Positions 40,245 through 46,168 of a DNA stretch of 46,168 nucleotides are shown piece after piece. This DNA comes from a virus. Position 1 is the stretch's first letter; each line of letters opens with the position of its first letter. Position numbers and translations under genes: made by a program. Below the pieces are notes generated by a model. The model worked only from the letters and a program-made list of their open reading frames with translations. It searched no databases and was not told the origin of the DNA. The stretch lies in IMG/VR virus record IMGVR_UViG_3300008050_000083, positions 1 through 46,168 of that record. One strand, given 5' to 3'.

Positions 40245-41712
40245 TCTTAGGATCACCGCCTCCCTTAGATTCGTCTTGTCTTGGGTTTTTGGGAGTTTCC
40301 CCGAATGGTTGCATGGCTTCTTTCCGATCATCTCCACCCTTACTCTTTATCTCCGGTGGTAAATCCACTATTTCAAGTGCTTGGTTGAGAGTTAGTAATC
40401 CTGAAGAATAACCCATAGATGCTCTTTGCATTAGAGTCATATTATCTTCTTCTATCAGGGGTTCAAAGATTAGGGGGGGTATATCTCCTCTTTTATGAGA
40501 TATACCCAATAGTGTTAAGTGAGCACTAAATAATTCTCGGATTGATTCTTCGCAAACAGCTTGAAGTCGGCGTATTGATTGGAAAGACCACATATTAGCA
40601 TTGTAAGTAGCTGCGAAGGTTGAACCCTTTTCTTGACCGGCAGCCACTCTAGGAACCTGCATGACAGCTGAAATATCAGCATTTATCATATCCAAAAAGC
40701 TTGAGTTATCAGGAATGGTGTTCTTCATATCAACATGAGTCATCTGAACATAGTGAGGGAGAATGGGGATTTGGTCTGCCCGAAGCCCCTCAAGTAATGT
40801 TTCCACACTATCAATAATATGTTCTAGTCTTTCCTTCTGTTCTTGTGGGTCTTGTATGTGTTCAACAGCACTAGCATCAATTGTTATGTATTGCTTCGTT
40901 AAAGTATCTTCTATTGAAATCCTGTTGTTAATTGAGTTGTATTTTGCTCTAATTGGTTGTTTTAATGATTCAAAACGGGAGGCTCCCCATATTCCGTATG
41001 TTCTTCGCCCCAAGTTATCTGTATGCCAGTTACTCCTAAAGTCAATTTTGAGATGCCATATTTCCTTTGTTGGGAATCTCATTTCAAACGCGTCCTGTTC
41101 TCTAAGGACATATTCACTTGCTTCGATAATGGGATTTGATTCATCTGCTGCGAATGGCTTACCATCAACACCTCTTCCATCAATAATTGTGATTTGTTTA
41201 ATGGGGAGACTTTGTAGCCCTGTTATTCCTTGACCCCCTCTTCCTACGAGCTTTGATACATCGTTCCCATAAACCATCAGGTTTCTTACAGCATTAATTA
41301 AAACATCATCAAAATCTAGATTATTTTCCACTAATTCTTTGATTGCATTTCTAATTTTGCCGTTTTTGGCCTCTTTGTAGTCTATCCGCCAATTATTTGC
41401 TGTTAGAGCCACAGCGCGAACAGCACCGTTAAGTTCGGGATCCAGCTTGAGCATAGCATCGTAAATATCAAAGTCATTATCGAACTTGAAGTTACTGCGA
41501 AGAAGATTGGTTTCCTGAACGAGATGATGAATACCTCCACTTGTGGTATCAGTATATCCTGTTCGTAAATATGCTAAATTACCTTGATCCCAGCTACTAG
41601 CTGATTGACGCATTTTGGCTAGACCACCAGGGACTGTGGTTCCTAAAATATGTTCACCCTTAATATCAGCCGTTACCTTTTTCCGGCGAAATAATCTATC
41701 ATACCAAGCCAC
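40234..41712 (-). CDS. Portal protein
   Basis: A 492-residue protein starting at GTG 41712 (MAWYDRLFRRKK). It shows the usual portal order: an N-terminal basic start, a stretch with NAVRNLMVYGNDVSKLVGRG, a wing and stem (NNRISIEDTLTKQYITIDAS), then the crown region MINADISAVMQVPRVAAGQE and a tail rich in Gly/Asp. It forms the dodecameric ring at the capsid vertex through which DNA is packed. Size and gene order agree. The start overlaps the upstream stop (TAGTG). Confidence 0.85.
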   Translation of the reverse strand: MAWYDRLFRRKKVTADIKGEHILGTTVPGGLAKMRQSASSWDQGNLAYLRTGYTDTTSGGIHHLVQETNLLRSNFKFDNDFDIYDAMLKLDPELNGAVRAVALTANNWRIDYKEAKNGKIRNAIKELVENNLDFDDVLINAVRNLMVYGNDVSKLVGRGGQGITGLQSLPIKQITIIDGRGVDGKPFAADESNPIIEASEYVLREQDAFEMRFPTKEIWHLKIDFRSNWHTDNLGRRTYGIWGASRFESLKQPIRAKYNSINNRISIEDTLTKQYITIDASAVEHIQDPQEQKERLEHIIDSVETLLEGLRADQIPILPHYVQMTHVDMKNTIPDNSSFLDMINADISAVMQVPRVAAGQEKGSTFAATYNANMWSFQSIRRLQAVCEESIRELFSAHLTLLGISHKRGDIPPLIFEPLIEEDNMTLMQRASMGYSSGLLTLNQALEIVDLPPEIKSKGGDDRKEAMQPFGETPKNPRQDESKGGGDPKNES

Positions 41713-41990
41713 TATACCGCAACTCCATTAATAGTCCATAAAAGAAGAGATAGTAAGCCTAAAACGCTTGTGTATTTTAATACTTGACGATTGATATAGT
41801 TATTTAGCTGACCTAGAGGGCTATTTTTTATGTCCTCTATGTTATGGTTTATTTCATCTATATTTTTTTCCACTCTATCTAGGCGAACATCACGCCCCTC
41901 GCTTTGCGTATTAATCTCACTTACTGTTGTTTGTAAATCAGATAATTTCAACAAAACTAGGGAGTCGAAGGACTCTTCATCACTACCCAT
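41712..41990 (-). CDS. Coiled-coil protein with C-terminal membrane anchor
   Basis: A 92-residue protein: acidic start, heptad-like region (LQTTVSEINTQSEGRDVRLD and RVEKNIDEINHNIEDIK), then one hydrophobic span (YTSVLGLLSLLLWTINGVAV) at the very C-terminus. This resembles tail-anchored phage-type holin accessory or lysis proteins. On the minus strand TTAAAAG lies about 30 bases before the ATG, a possible leaderless promoter. It overlaps the portal start. Confidence 0.6.
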   Translation of the reverse strand: MGSDEESFDSLVLLKLSDLQTTVSEINTQSEGRDVRLDRVEKNIDEINHNIEDIKNSPLGQLNNYINRQVLKYTSVLGLLSLLLWTINGVAV

Positions 41991-42016
41991 TAATTTACCG
42001 ATTATTGGGTTCTCTT

Positions 42017-42280
42017 TTAACCCTTTTCACCCTTTTTTCTGTTTTTCACCCGAGGCTCCCATTTTTTTTCGTTTTGAGCCCGTATTTTTTCAATTTTTCT
42101 CCTTTTCAGGAATGTTCTCTTGAAGTAACCCCAAATACCAGCTCCGACTAGAACATAAATACCTATTTCTATCAAGACAGCTAACAACATTACTTCAGCA
42201 GATAAACAGGTTTTATCACCTATATTCCCGTCACCGATTTCAATACACCATATTCCAGCCACACGAAGAAAGAGTCTCAC
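42017..42280 (-). CDS. Small membrane protein with basic tail
   Basis: An 87-residue frame starting at GTG 42280; ATG 31 residues later is also possible. The membrane span is LLAVLIEIGIYVLVGAGIWG, followed by a very basic tail (KRRKIEKIRAQNEKKWEPR). It is the first gene of the virion strand, next to the divergent intergenic region. Real coding is likely but not certain. Role unknown. Confidence 0.45.
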   Translation of the reverse strand: MRLFLRVAGIWCIEIGDGNIGDKTCLSAEVMLLAVLIEIGIYVLVGAGIWGYFKRTFLKRRKIEKIRAQNEKKWEPRVKNRKKGEKG

Positions 42281-42542
42281 TTGATATATGGAGTATTCCT
42301 TTTATTGTTTCTATAACACTCAAAAAGAAATAATCGCAGCACAGCTCCAAATACCAATTTATTCTTTTAATTCCCATAGGACATTTTTACTCTTAGAGTA
42401 TAGTAAATGCTTATAGGGAAATAAATTATATATCGTAAATAGGGTCCTGTGCTGTGGTTTATTCTTTTTCATGCTTCTATAAAAAATAAAAAGAATTAAA
42501 TAAACACAGACTACATAAGGAAAGACATTCTCCGATAAATCA
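42281..42542. promoter_or_regulatory. Divergent AT-rich promoter region
   Basis: This 262-base gap separates minus-strand virion genes from plus-strand packaging genes. Toward the right, TATAAAA (42478-42484) and TTAAATAA (42496-42503) precede ATG 42543 by 65 and about 47 bases. Toward the left, AATAAAAGG on the minus strand (42306-42298) lies about 26 bases before GTG 42280. CAGCACAG (42337-42344) and its exact reverse CTGTGCTG (42447-42454) flank the middle, 102 bases apart, and could be operator half-sites. A 67-residue minus-strand frame inside is probably chance. Confidence 0.5.
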
Positions 42543-43979
42543 ATGGATGCAGACGACTTCATTACAAGTAACTATAATTTGAGAACGGGCAGTAGAAGAG
42601 ATTTTGCTAGAAAGCTTCATGATCTTGACCCATCAAGGTCTGTTAAAGGTTGGGATATGAAATTATGGCGTTATGATAATAAGGGTAGTCGAAAACATAT
42701 AGAATTGCCCGATAGACCAGATACGGCCAATTCCTGGACACCTACGGGGTCTTATTGGTATATTGAAAAGACCGATACCTATTTGACATTTATACGCGCA
42801 GCAAATGATGTAATAGAAGTACCTGGTGAAACACACCGAGCCATGAAGGAAGCATATTCTAATATGGTCGGGAAACCCGCAACCATCAATGAAATAGCTC
42901 GTGAGTTTAATTTTCCTCGTAATTGGTTTGATGAATATAGACGCAAACATGGATGGACTCACGATACTGATCCATATACTGACGAAGTGTTGGCTAATGC
43001 AGATGTTGGTGAATTAGTGGATGATTTACTACTGCGAAAAAGAAAACACTTACATAGAGATTTTGAAAGAAGTAAATGGAGTGAAATAGAGGCAGATGCG
43101 TCTAAGTATAGGGAATTAGAATATATTTTACTTAATGACTTTAGAAATCTCTTAGAAACATGGACTCCCCCCGAAGTCCAGCCATTCGATATTAAAAAGG
43201 CTACATCACCCTATGCCCTCGTTATATCCCCAACAGACTTTCACTGGGGTAAATATGGTTGGGTTGATGAAACAGGTGAAGGATATAACTTTGAAACCGC
43301 TAAATCTCGACTAATGGATAAAACTGCTGCTCTAATGGATAAATTACCAGGAAAGCCAGACCAAATAATTTTAGCAGCAGGTAGTGATTGGTTCCATGTG
43401 GATAATGATTTTGGGAGCACAACAAGAGGTACTTATCAAGATAGCTGCGGAACACCGGCTCAAATACTCATGACCGGCTGCGAACTCGCTCGCGAGCATA
43501 TAGAGTTGTTACGCAAAATAGCTCGTGTTCAAGTAGTCTTTATGCCTGGTAATCACGATAGGCATTCTTCATTGGCTCTTATGATGTTCCTTTCGGCAGC
43601 CTATGAAAATGTGTCTGATGTTAAAATAGAAGTATCACCTAAGAGCCGTTCCTATGTCAAATATGGTAACAGCTTAATTGGTTTTACTCATGGAGATACT
43701 GGAGCAGTTAAAAAGTTGCCGTCACTTATGGCTACTGAAAAGAGAGAATTATGGGGGTTCTGCGAAAACCACATTTGGTTTCATGGGCATAAGCATCATC
43801 AGACTGTGTCTGAAAATAATGGTGCTATGGTTATTCAATTGCCTTCATTGGCGGGGCATGATAGATACCATAACCGAGAAGGCTTTGTAATGAGTCGAGC
43901 GGGGTTATCAGCTCATATAATAGACTGGAATGATGGTTTAGTGGGTGCATTGTTTTGTCCTGTAAGGAGTGGGGAATGA
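42543..43979 (+). CDS. Metallophosphoesterase with N-terminal HTH-like region
   Basis: A 478-residue protein. The C-terminal half is a calcineurin-type phosphoesterase: DFHWGKY (near 231-237), GSDWFHVDN, MPGNHDRH (near 335-342), FTHGD and WFHGHKHH (near 412-419), together the full set of metal ligands (DxH, GxD, GNHD, H, GHxH). The N-terminal half contains INEIAREFNFPRNWFDEYRR, a likely DNA-binding helix-turn-helix. Such enzymes often neighbour terminase genes in marine tailed viruses and may act on DNA ends or nucleotides. The first GD is GSD here. Confidence 0.85.
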   Translation: MDADDFITSNYNLRTGSRRDFARKLHDLDPSRSVKGWDMKLWRYDNKGSRKHIELPDRPDTANSWTPTGSYWYIEKTDTYLTFIRAANDVIEVPGETHRAMKEAYSNMVGKPATINEIAREFNFPRNWFDEYRRKHGWTHDTDPYTDEVLANADVGELVDDLLLRKRKHLHRDFERSKWSEIEADASKYRELEYILLNDFRNLLETWTPPEVQPFDIKKATSPYALVISPTDFHWGKYGWVDETGEGYNFETAKSRLMDKTAALMDKLPGKPDQIILAAGSDWFHVDNDFGSTTRGTYQDSCGTPAQILMTGCELAREHIELLRKIARVQVVFMPGNHDRHSSLALMMFLSAAYENVSDVKIEVSPKSRSYVKYGNSLIGFTHGDTGAVKKLPSLMATEKRELWGFCENHIWFHGHKHHQTVSENNGAMVIQLPSLAGHDRYHNREGFVMSRAGLSAHIIDWNDGLVGALFCPVRSGE

Positions 43980-44140
43980 TGTCTGCTAATTCTAGAAGAT
44001 GCCTCCGCAAATGTAATAACTGCGGTCAAACTAGAGTTACTTCGTCAACTGCCTGTGTTAAAAAAAGGGTATGGTGTGGTACTATGAGAATAGACAGGGA
44101 ACCTGTGTATATCAAGACCAAGAGGGAAGAAAATGACTAG
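43976..44140 (+). CDS. Mini zinc-finger protein
   Basis: A 54-residue frame beginning at ATG 43976, overlapping the phosphoesterase stop (ATGA), or at ATG 43979. It has CLRKCNNCG and, further on, C....WC pairs, and is basic throughout. It ends in an overlap with the next zinc-ribbon gene. Probably a small nucleic-acid- or terminase-associated factor by position. Confidence 0.55.
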   Translation: MMSANSRRCLRKCNNCGQTRVTSSTACVKKRVWCGTMRIDREPVYIKTKREEND

Positions 44141-44255
44141 ATGGACTGCAGCCAGGTGTAAATTATGTGGTTGGGCTGCTAAAAGGATGCTAACCATAGA
44201 AGCTCAAAAAAGAAAGTGTCCTTATTGTAAAGAAAGTGGATTAGTGCCGGTGTAA
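44133..44255 (+). CDS. Mini zinc-ribbon protein
   Basis: A 40-residue frame with CKLCGW and CPYCKE, two CxxC knuckles about 20 residues apart, in a Lys/Arg-rich context. It overlaps the previous stop by eight bases and ends two bases before the terminase ATG. A small terminase-type DNA-binding partner is a possibility by position, but it is far shorter than known small terminases. Confidence 0.6.
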   Translation: MTRWTAARCKLCGWAAKRMLTIEAQKRKCPYCKESGLVPV

Positions 44256-44257
44256 AT

Positions 44258-45742
44258 ATGTTTTCTGGATTTCACATGGAAAGAGCGAAAACAGATATCA
44301 AGTATTTTTTAGAGTGGTTGGGTTATAATTGGGGGGATCACATTGAAGATTGGCTCAAGGTATATGAAGAACGAGGTGGGGCAGAAGTGCATCGCGTTTG
44401 TATTATTGCTCCTAGAGGACATTCAAAATCCACCACTCTTAGAATAAAGCTTTTGCATTTGTGTTTATTTGAGCGTTTTAGGAACAAACCATTTACTGCC
44501 TGGCTTTTTTCAGCTTCAAAGGATGCGGCTGCACGAAGATTAGAAGAAGTGCGTGAAGATTTGAAGAGGCATCCCCAATTAAGGAATATGATTGATGAAA
44601 GGAGAGGGAATCGCCATGAATTGCGTTTGACTAACGGCTCTTGGATTAAAGCAACGGGTATTGGGGCAGCTATTCGAGGGGAACACCCAGCCTGTATTGC
44701 TCTTGACGATATTTTAGCTGACTTGGGCGATTTGAATATGAAAACAGTCACCGAATGGTTCAGGAAAGTAATTACTCCTATGTTGGATCCAGGTACTAGC
44801 CTGTATTGTGTGGGAACGCCAATGTCACTAACAGACCTTTACCATACTGAAATGTTGGAAAAAAAGGTATGGAAATCAGGCACCTGGTCGGCAATCCCCA
44901 ATTGGGATGCTGTAAGAGCCGGTGATGAAGAAGATTATGAATGTCTATGGCCCGAAGAACGCCCTCTTAAATACTTATTAGAACAAAAAGAGGTTATGGG
45001 AGAACTATCATTCACTCAAGAGTTTTTGTGTAAGGTGGTTGATGATGATTCAGCCGTATTCAAGCGAGCACATATTCGTAAGAACTTAGATATGGAAGGA
45101 AGTTTGGAATGGGAGAAGAATCACCATCAACGATATGTCATCGGATTTGATCCCTCTCAAGGTATTGGACAGGACTATACCGTTATGGTTGTCCTCCGAC
45201 AAGACGAGAACGGTGAGCTCCACTTTTGTAATATGTGGCGACAAAATGATTTCCTCCCTGATAAGCAGTGTTTAGCAATCGGTGAATGGCTGCAACGATA
45301 CAATAACCCTGTCTTTGCCTGTGAGGAGGTCGGCTTTCAAAGACTCTATGAAACTTTATTGGCGAGATTGAAAATACCTGTGGATTTTAGAGGCAGCAAA
45401 GTCAGCAATAGGGTGTTAAAACAGGCTTTACTTAATCGTGTCCGAGTCTGGTTTGAACAAGGAAAGATACATTTCCCATATAAAGACCACGAAACTAGAA
45501 AGGTAGTCGAACTCGTGCTAGAAGAATTGGAATCTCATGTGTGGAAAGATGGGGAAATAACAGATGTTGGCCGACATAATGACTGCGTGATGGCACTAGC
45601 TCATGCGATAGACCAATTCGATACCTCATTGAGCACCGTTCAGGTCTTTGGCGGGGCAGTTGAAAAGAACGCCTTTATCGGCGGTAAAAAACAAACAAGA
45701 GTCACTCGTAAAGGCGGCAAGTATTCCGGCTTTAGATTATAA
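44258..45742 (+). CDS. terL: Terminase large subunit
   Basis: A 494-residue DNA packaging motor. ATPase part: Walker A APRGHSKST (near 52-60), Walker B CIALDDIL (near 147-154), coupling motif YCVGTPMS. Nuclease part: VIGFDPSQGIGQDYT (first Asp), FACEEVGF (Glu) and GRHNDCVMAL (final Asp). It would cut concatemers and pump DNA through the portal, whose gene is read in the opposite direction. No small terminase is recognised nearby. It ends GKYSGFRL and is followed by a T7-A7 palindrome. Confidence 0.93.
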   Translation: MFSGFHMERAKTDIKYFLEWLGYNWGDHIEDWLKVYEERGGAEVHRVCIIAPRGHSKSTTLRIKLLHLCLFERFRNKPFTAWLFSASKDAAARRLEEVREDLKRHPQLRNMIDERRGNRHELRLTNGSWIKATGIGAAIRGEHPACIALDDILADLGDLNMKTVTEWFRKVITPMLDPGTSLYCVGTPMSLTDLYHTEMLEKKVWKSGTWSAIPNWDAVRAGDEEDYECLWPEERPLKYLLEQKEVMGELSFTQEFLCKVVDDDSAVFKRAHIRKNLDMEGSLEWEKNHHQRYVIGFDPSQGIGQDYTVMVVLRQDENGELHFCNMWRQNDFLPDKQCLAIGEWLQRYNNPVFACEEVGFQRLYETLLARLKIPVDFRGSKVSNRVLKQALLNRVRVWFEQGKIHFPYKDHETRKVVELVLEELESHVWKDGEITDVGRHNDCVMALAHAIDQFDTSLSTVQVFGGAVEKNAFIGGKKQTRVTRKGGKYSGFRL

Positions 45743-45745
45743 GAG

Positions 45746-45760
45746 TTTTTTTCAAAAAAA
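45746..45760 (+). terminator. T-run terminator after terminase
   Basis: Seven T, one C, seven A (45746-45760), starting four bases after the terminase stop, then another short T-run. Archaeal intrinsic termination needs only a T-tract, so this should end plus-strand transcription. The T7-C-A7 is also a perfect hairpin stem. Confidence 0.55.
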
Positions 45761-45963
45761 TTTCTCAAAAACAGCACGAGGTGGTAGGCGACAGCTTGAT
45801 CCCCCTATCAATGTTATTTTTGGAACGGTAAAATATAACAAAAAGCTTTTCAATCATTCTAAGCCATTCTAAGCCGTTTGTGTGGGGGGGTGGTAGGTAG
45901 GGTCAAAAAAGTTAAACGCGGCCAATGGGGGGCTTTCTAGGCTATATATTAGGCTATTTTCAA

Positions 45964-45996
45964 GGGGGTGGTGTGGGTGGTGATTTTGGGGGGGGG
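45964..45996 (+). repeat. G-quadruplex-prone tract
   Basis: G5, then GG, GGG, GG and G9 within 33 bases on the plus strand. Three or more guanines occur at 45964-45968, 45975-45977 and 45988-45996, the last long enough to give two runs. An intramolecular quadruplex is plausible. Long G homopolymers are also prone to sequencing error, so exact lengths are uncertain. Confidence 0.45.
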
Positions 45997-46097
45997 CGAC
46001 CCCTAGACAAACGCCGACTTCAAAACCTTGATTTTAAGTCCTAATGTTAGATTCTAAAACCCAACCGCCGAAAGTCGGATTTTCGCCAAATGTGCCA

Positions 46098-46111
46098 ATT
46101 TTAGCTAAAAT
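46098..46111. promoter_or_regulatory. 14-bp perfect palindrome, probable operator
   Basis: ATTTTAGCTAAAAT equals its own reverse complement. It lies 25 bases before the TATA box at 46136, upstream of a promoter facing out of the window. A dimeric regulator, such as an HTH protein, could bind it as an activator site or an operator. Confidence 0.5.
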
Positions 46112-46135
46112 GAAGGTTTTGCTATGGGTTATGAC

Positions 46136-46154
46136 TATAAGCACTAACCGCTTC
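46136..46154 (+). promoter_or_regulatory. Leaderless archaeal promoter facing right
   Basis: TATAAGCACTAACCGCTTC: the TATA core is followed by the same CCGCTTC element seen at 6985, 1925 and 11460. An ATG at 46163 is 27 bases from the TATA start, the spacing of the other leaderless promoters, so a new plus-strand gene (beginning Met-Ala) likely starts there and runs past the window edge. Confidence 0.55.
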
Positions 46155-46168
46155 GTTGGTTCATGGCG

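Larger units (their letters stand above)
45743..46168. other. Non-coding region with G-runs, repeats and outward promoter
   Basis: No credible gene in these 426 bases. In order it holds the T-run terminator; a tandem pair of ATTCTAAGCC (45856-45865, 45866-45875); G-runs at 45884-45890, 45927-45932, 45964-45968 and 45988-45996; TAGGCTAT twice (45938-45945, 45950-45957); inverted repeats CCGACTT/AAGTCGG (46014-46020, 46072-46078) and CAAAACCTT/AAGGTTTTG (46021-46029, 46113-46121); a 14-base palindrome; and a promoter. This density suits a control region, an origin or a packaging site. Confidence 0.55.

Noticed and set aside
42359-42562. 67-residue minus-strand frame in the divergent region
   Set aside because: It overlaps the start of the metallophosphoesterase gene, has no ribosome-binding site or convincing fold, and the region is better explained as promoters.
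1-46168. Window as a complete circular genome
   Set aside because: Joining the ends does not continue a frame: the ATG at 46163 would reach a stop after three codons, and the left-edge partial gene would not gain an in-frame start. The window is more likely a fragment.

Overview
This 46.2 kb window looks like part of the genome of a tailed double-stranded DNA virus (Caudoviricetes) that infects an archaeon. A magrovirus-like virus of marine planktonic Euryarchaeota is the best guess from gene content. The virion genes are those of a tailed virus: HK97-type capsid, portal, prohead protease, large terminase, tape measure and tail tube. The replication genes are archaeal in type: family B DNA polymerase, PCNA-like clamp, RFC small-subunit-like clamp loader, a primase with PriS-like and PriL-like parts, an XPF/ERCC4 nuclease and a RecA-fold ATPase. 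Archaeal TATA promoters lie upstream of several genes. The host assignment is inference.

Layout. (1) Positions 1-17.7 kb, plus strand: replication, chaperone and DNA-modification genes, tightly packed with many ATGA or TAATG overlaps. In order they are small unknown proteins, clamp loader, ssDNA-binding-like protein, Sak4-like ATPase, a GroES-like and GroEL pair, QueF-like and DpdA-like proteins, sliding clamp, C5-methyltransferase with a second conserved protein in an overlapping frame, an ABC-ATPase/Mom-like fusion, an N4/N6 methyltransferase, an HTH protein, DNA polymerase B, small zinc-ribbon proteins, Cas4-like nuclease, primase and ERCC4 nuclease. (2) 17.7-17.8 kb: a structured terminator between convergent gene sets. 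(3) 17.8-42.3 kb, minus strand: virion genes. Read from the right they run from small membrane proteins through portal, protease/scaffold, decoration, capsid, connectors and fibre to tail tube, tail chaperones with a -1 frameshift site, tape measure and a 2664-residue tail-tip protein. (4) 42.3-42.5 kb: divergent AT-rich intergenic region. (5) 42.5-45.7 kb, plus strand: metallophosphoesterase, two zinc ribbons and large terminase. (6) 45.7-46.2 kb: non-coding, with G-runs, palindromes and a promoter facing out of the window.

The most notable signal is a C-terminal Glu-Trp-Leu tail on five proteins clustered around the clamp gene: the DpdA-like protein, the overlapping-frame protein, the ABC/Mom-like protein, the N4/N6 methyltransferase and the polymerase. 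The codons for this tail, and the stop codon, vary synonymously, which points to selection on the peptide. The simplest reading is a clamp-binding or other shared docking tail that couples several kinds of DNA modification to replication. Also notable are the nearly complete dual-frame coding of the methyltransferase gene, a probable 7-deazaguanine module, a minimal viral GroES/GroEL pair, and a family of promoters 27-31 bp from the start codon that imply leaderless mRNAs.
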